A stretch of 64,000 nucleotides of DNA from Incurvaria masculella (Eukaryota; Arthropoda; Insecta; Lepidoptera; Incurvariidae), in contig OX335660.1 of assembly GCA_946894095.1 (NCBI GenBank), forward strand, positions 4,159,001 to 4,223,000. The letters run 5' to 3'. A program made the position numbers and the translations under genes. The notes beneath the pieces were generated by a model. That model was not told where the DNA came from, made no database searches, and saw only the letters and a program-made list of their open reading frames with translations. Positions 43,880 to 57,200 of the stretch are shown one piece after another (within the stretch, counting starts at the first letter, position 1; the number at the start of each line of letters is the position of its first letter).

Positions 43880-44863
43880 TTATTGAAAGCAATGGAAGGT
43901 GCGAAGGTGTCCGTGTATTGCTGACGTGTGCTCGTTATGGACGTAACGTAGTGTTAGTGTGCTGTCGCCACACTGCCATTCAATCTTCATTTCAGTTGTT
44001 CCTTCTTCCAAATTGTATTGTAGAACCCGATTTTTGCACTCAGAACAAAGTCCGTGCATGCATGTGTATGAGGTAATATCACAAGACAAGCTAGACTTTG
44101 AATATATTGAATAAGGTATCTACCATTTATCTCTTTTGTTGTTTGTTTTTTTTTTGAAGTCCGGCACTCTTTTTTTCCCGCAGTACAACGGCTGATATCG
44201 TCACGCATGAAAAACTTTTCCATTTCCTCTTGAATCTTCTTAGATTTTTCTTTCGAATATTTTTGATAATGCCGAATCCTTCCTCGTAATCCCAACAACT
44301 TAGCAACGTATGTTATAGATTTATTTCTTTTAACTGACTCATGCACTGCTAATTTTTTCAAGATCCTTTTCTCATTCAAAGTTTTACACTTTTTATAGGT
44401 ACTGCGAAGAGTAGCTTCTAACACCTCTTCTCTAATCTTCATTTTATTTAAAGTCTCTTGGAATCGTTCTTTTTCTTCAGAAGCAGATTTTTTTATGCAT
44501 TTTTTTTAAACATTCATTTGTTTTCTTCAAATTATTGATGCGTTTTATGGCTTCATTATATTCTTTTATTAAAAATCTGATTTTTGTTTGTTTTGTGTCT
44601 GTTTTTTTTCTTTTTTTGTTTCATTGACGTTGATATTGTTGTCACAGTTTTACTCTCACGTTTATTCTTTTCTTTTCGATTTCTCTTTTGTTCTCTCCAA
44701 ACTTTTCTCTTCGCCTGTTTCTCATTTTCAGTAATTTCTGAAACTTTTTAAATTTTTGGCTTCATTCTTTCTAATTCTTTTTTTTATATTGCTCGTATTT
44801 TTCTGGGTCGTTTTTCAATCTCTCCCGGTATCTTCTCATCTTCTCAGCTAGGGTGAGCGGCAT
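43880..44863 (-). pseudogene. Sola-like transposase, decayed copy
   Basis: On the minus strand, the ATG at 44863 opens MPLTLAEKMRRYRERLK with NDPEKYEQYKK, the same N-terminus as the other two Sola-like copies (48425 and 54219). Further on are TYKKCKTLNEKRILKKLA, FMRDDISRCTAGKKECRT and SCDITSYTCMHGLCSECKNR, each matching blocks of the intact 999-aa protein. Several frameshifts and internal deletions separate them. The catalytic core is absent. The ends of the element were not found. Confidence 0.7.
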
Positions 44864-44895
44864 CTAAAAAAGGGCAGGACTAAGCATTTTTTTTT

Positions 44896-44984
44896 TGTGA
44901 AATAAGGCTGTAACGATACATAGAATAAATCAAAATTAACTGTGAAATAAGGCTGTAACGATACATAGAATAAATCAAAATTAA
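44896..44984. repeat. 43-bp direct duplication
   Basis: TGTGAAATAAGGCTGTAACG followed by ATACATAGAATAAATC occurs at about 44898 and 44941 in direct repeat, immediately adjacent. Confidence 0.85.
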
Positions 44985-45069
44985 CTTTTGGGTTTACCCT
45001 ACAACCTTGTCCGCCCCCTGAGCTACCGAGGCTGACAAGTAAAGTTACGCAACTGCAAGTCTGACTGAT

Positions 45070-45860
45070 GTGGAAAAAAATAGGCGAAGTCACGTTGTTA
45101 GGCTCGAAGAGACTCTTGGGAAACTTCCCGTAGGGGGTCTCCAGGACTTAATACAGTTAAACGAAATCAAAACACAGGGTTATGTGTTCAGTGCAAAGCA
45201 AATGCCGTTAGCTGAAGCTCCAACCTTCCTAGGTACAACTTTGCCCGTCAATGACCACATTGCGATTCTCGGAGTCAAATTGACGCGCGACCTGAATTTT
45301 GGACGCCACATCGAGGAGAATGCCAAGCTCGCTTCAAAAACAGGGAGTGCCAGTAGTTCACGCCAGACCAAAAACTGCTGCTATACAAGGCACAGGGGGG
45401 CGAGCATGCAAACTCTATTGCGACATTTTCGAACGAAAACTCGCAAGAATGTATGAAACATAGGCAAATTTTCTTGCGAGTTTTCGTTCGAAATTTTCGA
45501 TTCGAGTTTGCATGTTCGCCCCCAGATCAGGTCTTGCGTGGAGTATTGTTCGCTTCTGTGAGACGGCCCAGCTAAATACTTGCTGGGCTCATTGGATTCC
45601 GTACAGCTTTGTGCCGTGCATCTTGTCGATTATCCAGAGTTATCCCAGAATTTGGAGAGCCTACAAATCTGAAGAGATTGTTTGTTCTATCGCCTGTACC
45701 AGGAAGAATGCTGTATGGAGCTGCCCAACGCTATCCCTCCGTCCTCATTCTATCATCGCTCAATGCGAAACATGCAGGATGCACCCACACACTGTCCACA
45801 TTCATCATATGAGAATTCCTTCATTCCTTTATAGGTCGATAAAATTAGAACACACTCCCA
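45070..45860 (+). pseudogene. LINE (jockey-type) reverse transcriptase C-terminal remnant
   Basis: YVFSAKQMPLAEAPTF, then GVKLTRDLNFGRHIEENAKLA, is the thumb/connection region of a non-LTR retrotransposon RT. PDQKLLLYKAQ and RSCVEYC follow in other frames, the latter after a 128-bp foldback insertion. Frameshifts occur near 45340 and after 45540. There is no endonuclease, N-terminal RT or poly(A) tail. The downstream ORF to 46132 is open but not recognisable. Confidence 0.65.
45396..45523. mobile_element. 128-bp foldback MITE inside the LINE fragment
   Basis: The arms are GGGGGCGAGCATGCAAACTC and, in reverse complement, GGGGGCGAACATGCAAACTC. They continue with near-perfect pairing through TTTTCG..GAAAACTCGCAAGAA, leaving a loop of about 15 bp. 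The LINE frame reads through (KAQ then RSC) if it is removed with one AG, suggesting a 2-bp AG duplication (45394-45395, 45524-45525). Confidence 0.8.
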
Positions 45861-46132
45861 TCGTGGTATTTGCACCACAATACAACCTTAAGGTCCTTCA
45901 AGCGCAATGTGAAGAAGCACGCCCGGCATGGTTTTCGCAACCCGTAAAAGTTCGAAAGTCTTTAAAGGTAGCTAAGCACCTCCTAGTTAGAGATTGGCGT
46001 GCGCCATATGCCGCCCTCATAATAAAAAAATACGTATTGAGGGGTGCAGTTGCGACTAAAGCAGATGTGAATCTTGACAAGATCTATTGCATTGGTGGTA
46101 AGAGCCTAGACAAATGTCACCTAGATAAATAA

Positions 46133-47069
46133 GGTGGATAGAAAACATGGACAAATTTATTATAATTGTCTCTTGGATCATGGCAAATTCAATACGACGC
46201 TTTTGCACGCTCCCCGCACAGGCGGTGTAGTATATTCGGTGCCACCGCTTACCTCTTTCTTCTTGTGCCAATTAAAAAGAAATAAAGTGTACCAACCCGG
46301 GCGGGACTCACCCTCCCACCTAGTAACTAAAGAACCTACACTTTTGCGTAGAATCCGAAACACGACTGACGAAACCCTTGGTCGCTTCAGTGGACCGACT
46401 TGTCATTAAACTTCGCGAGGTCCTCGGAAGACACTATGAGGCAGAGGATTTATTTTAATTGTATTGCTCTATAAAATAATCGAATAAGCGAAAATAACTA
46501 GCAGTAATAATCCTACTTCTACTGACCATAATATTTTTTTTCTCATCGTGGATCCCAAAAATCTGCGGAAATTTCAATTTTGATTCTTTTATGTTCACAA
46601 CACTTAATTTATCCTTACAATCGCTCGAAAGTACATCTTCAGTAACCAATCTTCTTTATAATAATCTCCAACTTAAACAAAGAAAAAACTAAAAAGGTAT
46701 TTAACATTATTAACTCGCCTTTACGCATTCTATTTCGTTACTTTTGTCTTCCGCTTATACGCAACCAACATTGTAGTTTCGAAATGGAAGTAACGTTATC
46801 TGTAGGAGATATTTTTGCAACAGAAAATTTGCATGTTTTTATTCATAAACTTTGATTAAGTTGTGTTGTTTCAATAGATTAGAAGATAAACTTCATAGTT
46901 TTAATGTCTTGAATACAAATATCTAACAACTTACCTTTAAATCGTGGTCACAGTAATGGAACTCCTTAAATGCACCGAACGTAGACACTAGCTTTCGACA
47001 GGCAATACCGGCCAACACTGAATACGAAATTGCAAATGGCGGTTGACTTGGCGTCAAAGAAGAGTTGCT
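46133..47069. other. Unassigned stretch
   Basis: A 91-codon frame (46134-46409) lacks any recognised motif. The remainder to 47069 is AT-rich with no repeat match in the window apart from a CGAAATGGAAGTAACG motif near 46780 that resembles sequence inside the Sola-like copy to its right. Confidence 0.35.
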
Positions 47070-47073
47070 AGAT

Positions 47074-50021
47074 GGGCTTTTTCGTATTTTTGAGGCCCTC
47101 GCGTTTTGGCTCTCTCACAAGTATTGTGATGCAATTTTTATTAAAACTACACGAATAAGTACTATAAACGGATCGTTTTTTTTAAACCTAATGATTTTCT
47201 AGTGAAATTGATTAGATAAAAACAACTTACAACCTGTAATATTTCGTTTAAAGCAAATTAAAACTCAAAAGACCCTCATATTTTCACATAGCTACCTTCC
47301 AACCTTTAAAATATAATTTTTACATTAATCGTAGAGATTATTCTCGACATTATTAACTTTATGGACTTGTTTTCTTGTCTGCTATACGATTTCGTTGCAA
47401 CTTTACAGATATATGATACAAAATATTAATAATATGAATGAATATTTCTTGTCTAACGATTCTAGCTCAAGTGGAAATGCCACTTTGTAACCGCGATTTA
47501 TTGTGGTCGATGAAATTAAAATAAGACATCAGGAATATTTTAGTTTTCTGGCAACATTACCGACGATTTGACGGCCATTTTGATGGATGATCAATGTCAT
47601 AGCAATTTTTAGTCTGTTTCAAAGTTTGAACCCGTTACCAGTGCCAAAAAAAGTTCCAGTTTATAATTGTGTTTTTATAGGGTAAGTTTCATTATTTTAC
47701 ACTGAATTTATCCTAACATTATGCACTAGCATTTAATGAATAAAGTTCTAGTATTGTTATTTATCCATATTACATGTTTTATACGAATTTCAATAGTTGG
47801 AGACAAAATGATATGGAAACGTTACTTCCATTTTGTTTGGTTACATATAATGTGGAACTCAGCGGTTACAAAATGGAACCTAGGGCTGAGTGCACATAAT
47901 TTAATTAAAATTTTAATGACTTTTTAAAGTTATTTATTAATACAATATAGGTTTTTTTCCTTCTATTTTCAGATGACTTTTATTGAAGGTTGTCTTGAAG
48001 GTTCTACATCCATTGATGTGGCTCCCCGTATGGTAGTAGGTGTACAGATTTCCCACTTATTTGGTATTTGGAGAAAATTAAATACTGTCCGTTTAAATGT
48101 GTTCACATTGCCTGTTGTGTTGAACAGACTGGAGGCCAGTTGATTGGGGTGATGCGATAACTTCATCCTGTAACTGATGTTACATTGGCAAAGTTCTTCC
48201 TTTATTGTTGCCACCTCAAGATAATCGCGAATCTCAACATTTTTAACGGACCACGGTGCGTTGACAAAAAAAATGGTGCATGCAGTTTATGACTTCAATA
48301 TTAAATTTGGAAAATGGCTATTTGAACAAAATACATATAACAAATCTGGTAGCGATTATTTAGGATAAATTGAGTATATTTTATGACCATTAATGTTAAT
48401 ATTTTTTTTATTTCAGTTGTAAATATGGTTCTTACAAACGCTGAAAAGCAAAGACGGTACCGCGAAAAGCTTAAGAATAACCCTGAAAAACAGGAAGCAG
48501 TTAGGAAAAAAAACTTGCAAAGAATAAAAACAAAAACAAAAAAAGTTGGTGACATGACTGAAACAGAAAAAAAAAAACAGCGAGAAATATGGAGATTACA
48601 GAAACGTAGACAGAAACAAAATCAAACACAAAAAGTTTCCAAAGTTCGAAACTATGAGACAAATAAAACTGAAAAAAATACGATACGCTATAAAATACAC
48701 TATAAGAAACTGGTAGAAAAGTACAAGAAAGCTCTTTCAATGATAAAACGTCTAAATACTGTAGCAAATACTTTACGGCAGCGACTGCACCGTGAAAAGC
48801 AAAGAGCAAATCTAGAGTTGCGGAAAGAAAAAGAAGAAGCGATCTTAGTTCGAGCAAGCTGTGAAATGCATGAAAGTGTATTTACGTTCCATCTACAAAA
48901 AGAGTTCTTCACTGGAAAAACGCAAAATAAAAAAACATGCGTTAAATGAAGCCTTTAGAAGAGGGAAATCTGTCTCGTTTGTGGCACGAAGCCTGGGCGT
49001 GAAGAAGATCAAAATAAACAGAAGTAGGAAAAGAGGAGTAAGCGAAAAGATTCGTGCTCAAATGGAAACATTTTATGCAAGGGACGACATAAGCCGTATT
49101 ACGTCTGGAAAGAGAGAACGTCGCACTTATAAGAAAGACAAAAGGCAGATACGTTACTTGACTGACACCATGAACAACCTTCATAAAGTTTATAAATCAG
49201 AAGGAGGAAAATATGGAATTTCAACCTTTTTTAAATATAAACCTTTTTACGTGCTATCACCAACCATGCAAAGTAGAGACCTGTTTGTGCGTGAAACATA
49301 GCAATATGGATTACTTGTTGAAAGGGCTAAAAACTGCTAGCTGCTTTAAAGATAAAAGTTTGACTGACATACTGAAAATGATAACTTGTGATATACAATC
49401 TTACAATTGTATGTACAATAAATGTCAAAAATGCATGAATTCTGTTCCGGAATTGAATTTGAATTAAAAGGAAAAATAAACGAAGTAAAGTGGTTTCAGT
49501 GGGGGCGAGAAAATCATACCTATAAAAAAACAGAAAATGAACAATCAAAGGATGTGACAACGAAAAGAACCATTAAGAAAATGAAAACGGGAACTGTGGG
49601 AGAGCTTATTAGTTCTTTCAACGAAAAGATTATTCCATTCAAAAGGCATTATTATAATATGAAAATGCAACAACAGCAGTACCGAAAATGCATCGAGCAA
49701 TTAGGACCCCATGAAGTGTTGCTTTTGTGTGATTTTTCGGACAATTTTTCCTGCAAATTAAGCGAGGAAATTCAAGCTTTGCACTTCGGAGCTTCAAAGC
49801 AACAGGTTACTCTACATTGTGGTATTATTTACTGGGCGAACAAATCTGAATCATTTTGTTCTGTTTCGGACAGCTCTTGCCATGAGCCTGACATACGAAA
49901 AAATATGTTTTCCTGTAGTAAATTAGTTTATCTTTGTTTTTTTAATGCCTATGTTCAAATAAATAAATCTGGAAAAAATATTGCCATTTTGTAACCGGTA
50001 CTCAAAAATACGAAAAAGTCC
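47074..50021 (+). mobile_element. Sola-like DNA transposon, internally deleted
   Basis: The ends are inverted: left GGGCTTTTTCGTATTTTTGA, right (reverse complement) GGACTTTTTCGTATTTTTGA. The 4-bp duplication AGAT lies at 47070-47073 and 50022-50025. Four-bp duplications are characteristic of Sola elements. The interior encodes a transposase related to that at 54.2-58.3 kb, but the terminal repeats differ from that element (GGGTGAGGCC), so this is a separate family. Confidence 0.82.
48425..49900 (+). pseudogene. Sola-like transposase, frameshifted and truncated
   Basis: The ATG at 48425 follows an acceptor (TTTATTTCAG) and opens MVLTNAEKQRRYREKLK with NNPEKQEAVRKK, then a long basic coiled-coil-like region. 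Frame breaks occur near 48885, 49290 and 49460. Conserved blocks in order are IKKHALNEAFRRGKS, FYARDDISRITSGKRERRT, FKYKPFYVLSP, CLCVKHSNMDYLLKGLK, VKWFQWGRENHTY, LLLCDFSDNFSCKLSEEIQ and LHFGASKQQVTLHCG. The first catalytic Asp (CDFSDN) is present. The second and third catalytic regions are deleted, since sequence jumps from SSCHEPDI to the right terminal region. Confidence 0.8.
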
Positions 50022-50025
50022 AGAT

Positions 50026-52665
50026 GTAAAAAAATACCTCATTTAGTTGTAATTTCTCGCTACAATCGTGGTAACGGGGTGTGGAATTCCACTTGTTTCA
50101 ATTTCTGGGGATACACTTAAAGCTTGATTTTTTATGATTTATTATTAGTTTATGCAAAAACTGTATTATTTTTCATAAAGTACATTGTGTAAGCTATCAA
50201 GAACTGGATCACTTTTAGGAATCATACAGTTAAATAATTACAAATCGAGACATTATTTCTCAGATTTTTGGATGGTTGGTGGTTTTTACACGGTAAAAAT
50301 GCATTACCTCTCGACTTAAGTAATTATTTAAAAATACGTCCTACTTCTTATATTTTTCTATAATGGCTAAATAGATCAAATAAATATGTTTTCATCATAA
50401 TATTGTAATCATAACGTTTTCAATCAAATTACCTCAATTAGAGTCCAATATTCATTACGATATGAGTAAAAAGCCTTCAAAGTCAGGGGACACGCTAAAA
50501 ACGCCATGTACAAACTTTGGCGAAAATGCCCATAATTCACTTATTGTCATTGTAAAATTTTCATTTTATTCCACTAATAAAAGAATAAGCTAGGTAGCAT
50601 TATGAAAATAAGAATTGATAAATTGTCTTTAATAAATCGACTATCTCCCGAAATCTATATTTGGTGAACATCACTATTCACCCACTCCATATTGTCTATG
50701 GTCAGGAGCAGCAGGCTATCGGGCCGACTAGTCTAGTGCAGTATAGCAATGAGTCAACGGGGCGCAGATCGATCTACCAATCGGTTGGTAGGCAAATGGT
50801 TGATATCGAACAGGTTTTATTGTGTTTTACACTCAATTACATTACTTTGAGACTAAAAATACTTACTGGTGAAAGGTCACATTGTCTTTTTGTAAACTTA
50901 ATGTTCCTGATCTATTTTTGCACCAAAACACACTACAACTCGGTATTTTTGTCGGAAACGTTTCGCGCACGCAAGGTGGATCGAGTCTAGTAAAATGTAC
51001 GGAGAAACTAGTTTTATATTGTAGCATGTTATTCTAGCAAGCTCTTCGCTATTTTATTGTTTTCGGTGTAAAGCTTAAATGTGGCATCGTAGCTCGTTCC
51101 ACCGCGCCGCTTGCCCGCCGTCACGGGAACATTCTAGAAACGGCAATGCGGCAACATCGGATCACCAGAGTGAGAGGAAGCTATCGGAACACGAAGCGCG
51201 TCGCTTGCCGACTCGCTCACACGATTCCGTCGCCGCGGCCGGACGCGAGTGGTTGTCCCGCGCGCTCCACAGCCGCGATGTGAGATTTTCCCCGCCGCCG
51301 CGCTTGGCGCGGCTCCGCAGTGTCTTGTGGCCCCATCGCACGATCTGACGTACGCCGTCGCAGCTCGCGCCATCGCGTGAGCCCTGTACCAGCCGAGTCT
51401 CCTGCGCACGCCGTAGTAGATCGTCTATCGACGCACCGCGTCGCCCGGCGCGCCCCCACGCCAACAGACCCCGCCGCCTCCGTCATGCGCTGCACCAGCG
51501 CGTGAGTGCCACCCACGCCAGCCGTCCGAGAAGCTCTCTGATGTCGGTCTACGTCTAGTGCTGCACCAGCGCGTGAGCGCCTCCCACGCACTCCATGTAC
51601 CGCGCCGTCGAACGATAGTCCGGCGCGAGATCGCCCCCCCCCCCGCGTTCGCTCTGCACGACGACGGAAGTTGACGGTTCGCCTGTCTCCGCCATGGACC
51701 CTCATCGCCTGATGCGGACATAGCCATCCTCGGCGCCTCGCTCCCGGCGCGCTTCCAGCGCCTCGACCCTTCGGCTGACCTCTGGCAGGTTGGCAGGCAT
51801 GCCCCCGCCGTTTCACCGATGCGCACTGCGCCGTCGATTCTTACACACGCCTACGCAGAGGTAGATCCTTAGGTCATAATAAGTTAGGTTAAGTTAGGTT
51901 ATCAGGTCAGATGGCCAGAACCATGTAGCACAAGTAGGGTGTACTGTGTTTCTAGTGTATGCATATTATATTTTCATTATACTCTAGTATCAAAGTTTCT
52001 TGGTTTAATTTATAGGTCGCTACCTTTTGATTTGCATATGGCACCGAGTAAAATCCATAGGTTCCGATAGCAGCATCACAAGCTAACCATCGCCGGAACC
52101 GTTCATCATTGAAATGAAGGCCACACAGGAGATTTCGAGACCTCTGTACTGTCTGGACCCTATCAGCTTCCGTGGCTATTAACATAGATAATTTGTAATA
52201 GGTGATGTGGTCGGCTGAGTCTACTTCCCGTATGTATCCAATTTAATAACATCGCCTCCTAATTTTCACCATTACAATATGAACGTATGCCCGCCGAGCC
52301 TATGCTTTTGGAACAGGGGTTAGCCCACCGATGGCGTCTCCCGTCCTAAATGCTCTAAGACCCCCAGCTACAAAAATTCCGAAATTGTATTTCGGTTACA
52401 CCACGTAAATATCTAATGTAACCGAAAGTTCCTTATCGGATTTCAGGTTACTGGAGGTGGTGAAAACAGGGGTCCGACCCATGGCACCTCGGGGCGCACG
52501 ACCTGAACGAGGACATGTTGCGCAAACTGGCTCAACTGCACATTGAAGATCTCGAGGCGCGCCGGGCGATCGGTCAACACAATCCGATGCTCACGAACGT
52601 TCGAATCGGCAGGTCAGCAAAGTTAGAGAGTCTAGTGCCAAGGGACCAAAAGTGTCACAAAGTAT
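50026..52665. other. Unassigned region with a GC-rich block
   Basis: 50026-51060 is AT-rich without a recognisable gene. 51070-51840 is a GC-rich block giving long shadow ORFs on both strands. It holds a duplication of about 70 bp (CTGCACCAGCGCGTGAG at 51491 and 51562). TGTAGCATGTTATTC at about 51021 recalls TGTAGCATTGTATTT before the GC-rich block at 27.47 kb, so both may be LTR or promoter regions of a related element. At about 51880, GTTAGGTTAAGTTAGGTTA is a short TTAGG-like tract. Nothing is recognised from 51950 to 52665. Confidence 0.4.
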
Positions 52666-54218
52666 TGTCACGTAGTGGATTTTTGGTAAGTCACTACAGT
52701 GTTCATTTCTCCTTGGCCAAGGCTAATCCAACCGCCTTCCTCACTCCGTGGTTCCACCTAAATTAAAATCTAGCTTACCCTCAGTAAAAAAACGTAAGGG
52801 TGAGGCCGCCAATTTTTGCTGATTTCACCATTTTTTTTCTCCGCGGACAGTATTTTAAAAAGTATTGTAGTTATCTAATTTTCGATAACGGCGTAACAAA
52901 AGGGCTCAAGGAGACATTACAATTATTTCAGTTCAAATAGTAAACTAAAAATATATTTCAAATGAAACTTGAAAAAATGTTGAAAAATGACAAAAAAAAT
53001 CCTATCCGCCGAGGTAGAGGTGCACTTTAACTGTCGCTGTAGCAATAAGTATGACAGTTTTTTAGACACGGAAGATATGTAATGAATGCTCATATGAATG
53101 GCTAATAATCATTTTAATTTCTTGACGATTCATTACATACTTTCTTTGAAAACTTTTCCAAATCGGTTACGTCGTAAAAATTGTAATTCTACGCCACTTT
53201 GTCAACGTCACCATTATTCTCCATGTCTACTAAAGGTTGAGAGTCAGGGAGGTTAAAATCGGGAGGTGGCAACACTGAATTTTTAAAATCTATGAACAGC
53301 GGTATGACAGCCGCCATTTTTTTGGCAGTTGACATGTGTCACGCAGACTCGGCGGGTGTACACAGTTTTTTCAGAGGAAGATTTGTGTGCATAGAAATGT
53401 AAGTACAGCTGTTTTACTAAAAACTATCGGTGCATCAAGTGAGTAGAACTTAAAGCCATGTTTGGAGCTTTAATTGAACTCAAATTATGCCTTATTTACA
53501 GAGATTTGTTTGGTTTTCTCAACGCGACCATAGCGTAGAAGTAACATTTTTGGTACTTCAACGCCACCGGTAGCGTCAATATGCGCCACCTCCTCTACGC
53601 CACCAAATAAAGGTGAGTATATACGTTCTGTTATAATAATTAAGAATAAAATGTACAAATATAAGGTAATTTTTTATAAGGTGTAACAAATTGAATGGTA
53701 GATTAAGTTCTATATCCGAAATCACTTTTACCGAACAGTTTTGTCAAAAACATTTTTATGTAAAATTTCAATCTTTAGGGTTCCGTACCCAAAGGGTGCC
53801 AACGGAACAAGGGCCATTTTGATCGCGCCATCAGTATCAGTCAGGAGTCGCATGGGATCCATACATTTTACGTTAAATTGTTATTATGGTCGTGTCCTCT
53901 GACTCAAATATATGAAACTTCAAGCCGATTCGCTGCTCCCACGCTATTCTAATCGACTGCCGAGCGATGTAGCTATTGAGTAGCATCACCGATGAGTGAA
54001 GCCAATCGCCTCGAAGTTTGATAGATGTGAGGATGAGCACGAGACCATAATACTAACTAAACGTAAAATCGTTAGACACCTACTTGTAGGTGTAACGACG
54101 CCACATGTAGCACTTTCCTAAAAAACATTAGGGAAAACCTACACCTGAGCATAATGTAGTTTTGTCCATTAACCCTTTGTCTTATTACAGGAAATTCATC
54201 TATTATTATTTATTACAG

Positions 54219-57200
54219 ATGCCTTTGACCACAGCAGAAAAATCGAGAAGATACAGGGAGCGAATTAAAAGTAACCCGGAAAAATATAAAATTTCTAAAG
54301 AAAAGAGCAGAGCAAGATCAGCTAAACATTACGATGAAAAAAAGAAGGCATTAGACGAAGATAAAAAACGTGAGATGAGATTAAAATGGCGCCAAACATA
54401 TGCTTCAAAGAAGAAATTGCAAAGAGAGGTAGGTAAAATAAGTTTTCATCTCATTATACAGGGTGTATTTCAATGCTTTGCGTTCCTTTAAGGGGTTGTT
54501 ATGTAGCCCAAACTAAACAACTTTTATTCTACAACTTTATTTTAGCCAAGTAGCCAATTTCTTTCTATGTTCAGATTAGTTTGTATGTTTTTTTATAGTT
54601 AATTGTACCCATTCTTATTCTTTTAATTTGATATATTTCCTTTACCGAACGCCCCCCCCCCCCTCTCTTCAGGTTTTTTACTTCTTTAAACAGTTACACA
54701 CAGTTGTACAGCTCTTGGTGTAGGGGCTAGAGGACTTGCCTTACCCCCCAGAGGCCTGGGTTCGAACCACGGTCGTGCACCACTTTCTTTCTCTTTCTGA
54801 ATTAAGTAAGTGCATTTCGTTACGAATGCGAGCTGTACCATGGTTCGGAACCCATGTAAACCTGTAGGGGGACCTACCCTACTAGGTGGTAGGGTTAAGC
54901 CCGCGCGGGTTGGTACCACCGCATTGAATGAAACTATGGTTGGGGCGGCAATGAAAAATTGTTCGTGTTTTCCATCCAGTTCAATGTTGCCGTGCTTATT
55001 AAGGGAATGTTCTGGCATAGCACTAACTGGGCTAATGTCATAACAGTAGTTGTGTGGTATTAGCCATCCATGTCAGGTTGCAAATGAATAAAAAAACAAG
55101 ACCTTATTAATGTATCCTATACAATGTACCTATTCTATACTATGTCCCACGGCAGTGTCACTAAAAGTAAAGTAGTTTAAATATTGTACATAGGATTTTT
55201 TTCTGAAAGGAGACTTCGTTTTATTTTTCAAAAGAATTTGAACTGAATTCAAATAAATTTTATACTGATATTCCATTTGTTATCAGGTGCAAGTTATCGA
55301 GGGTCAACGAAGAAGTGTAACAGAAGAAGCAGATGAATGCAACGAAGTAAATAAAGCAGATGAGGTGGGTAGGTAGGGTAGGTGCCCATGATATGATCTG
55401 CCACGGATTTAATGGAATGTACGTATGGAAAAACTTATTTTTTCGCGATTTCAGTGTTGGTCTCATAGAAAAAGTTGTCCGCCAAATCCGTGGCAGATAT
55501 TGTTATAGCACCAGATATAGGAGAAAAGGAGAGAAATCAACTTAAATAATTTTATTTTGTTATCAGGAGCGACATGTCAGCACGGAGGCACCGATTTCTA
55601 CAGGACGAACCAGCAATATAAACTATTCGGAATCGACTCAAAGAGGAAGTAATATTAAAATGAAACAAATACAAAGAAATGTTGTTAATATTTTGCGACG
55701 GAACAATGCTAATTTAGAAGAAAAGGTCCTAAATTTAGAAAGGGGATTTCTTTCTTTAAAGAGGGGAATGCGTGACTTAAAAAGAAAGTTTCAAGAAGCA
55801 ATAGTAAAACTTAATCAAGTATTCGCAATAGTACAAGAACAAAAAGACACCGACAATGTCGCTGTCCTAAGCCAAAACGAAACCCCCTTAAAAAGAAGTG
55901 TTAACTTTGTTGAAAATCATCTTGCTGAGGCTAATATAGAAACACCTAAAAAAGAAGCAATACAACAGAAAATATTTGAATACAACGTTCTCACAGACTC
56001 GTTAAAACAAACTTATTCATCCTATCAAAATCCTGAGAAAAGGGTGTTAAAAGAGGTAATTGACAATGAGTTTGTGAAGAAATACAAAATTACTACAAAT
56101 CTAACCCAGAACCTCGGACTTAAAAGTAACATAAGAAAAACAGAAGAAAAAAAAAACAAAACTAAAGAATTGAAAGAAAGGTTAAGAGTTTTTTATGAAA
56201 GAGATGATGTGAGCAGAGCAAGCGCGGGGAAAAAAGAATGCCTTACGTATAAAAAATGTAAAAAACAGAAGCGATTCTTATTAGACAAACTCAGAAACCT
56301 CCATAAGAAATATGTGACAGAAGTTGAAATAATTAGCTTTAGCACATTTAAGAAGCACAGACCATTTTATGTGGTGGCTCCTAATTTGAGAAATTTGGAA
56401 ACATGTGCCTGTCTTAAACATGCAAATATGCAGTTTATAGTCAATGGTCTTAAATCGGCTGGTGTTTTTGAAAGTAATGATCTCAATCTCATAATTTCAA
56501 GTTTTGTTTGTGACCAAACATTCAAGATGTGTATGTATGCCGAGTGCAGTGCTTGTGCAGAAAATGTTATGACAGTTGACGACAAAATTGAGATGGACAA
56601 AACAGTGAAATGGTTTGCTTGGACTCTAAAAGGCCATGTTTATACAGAAAAAGGCGTTACTAAAACCTCGAAACGCATGTTCAAGATGGAAAGGACTGGA
56701 AAAATTCAAGATCTATTGGCCTTATTTCACGCTGAATTAAAAGCTTTTAAGAGACACATTTTTAATGTTCGTCACCAATACCAACAATATAAGCTCTGCA
56801 TAGAAAACTTGGAAAGCAACGAAGCGGTTATTCATATAGATTTCTCAGAAAACTGGATGTGCAAATACAACGAAGAGGTGCAAGCAATGCATTTTGGTGC
56901 ATCCAAGAGACAAGTAACACTGCACACGGGAGTTCTCTACACAAAAAACGAAAAACCGTTCTCATTTTGTTCCATTTCAGCTGAAAACTCTCATGGCCCA
57001 GAAGCTATTTGGGCGCATCTTAATCCCATTTTAGAGCATATAAGGTCAGCACATCCACACATAAACACGCTACATTTTCATTCCGACGGGCCCACTTCGC
57101 AATATCGCCAGAAGAAAAACTTTTTTCTCTTATGCCAAAAAATGTGTGAGCTTGGCTTGAACGCAACATGGTCATTTTTTGAGGCTTCACACGGAAAAGG

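Noticed and set aside
51217..51826. Long minus-strand ORFs of 133-199 codons
   Set aside because: Overlapping frames on both strands in a GC-rich block with arginine/alanine skew; no conserved motif.
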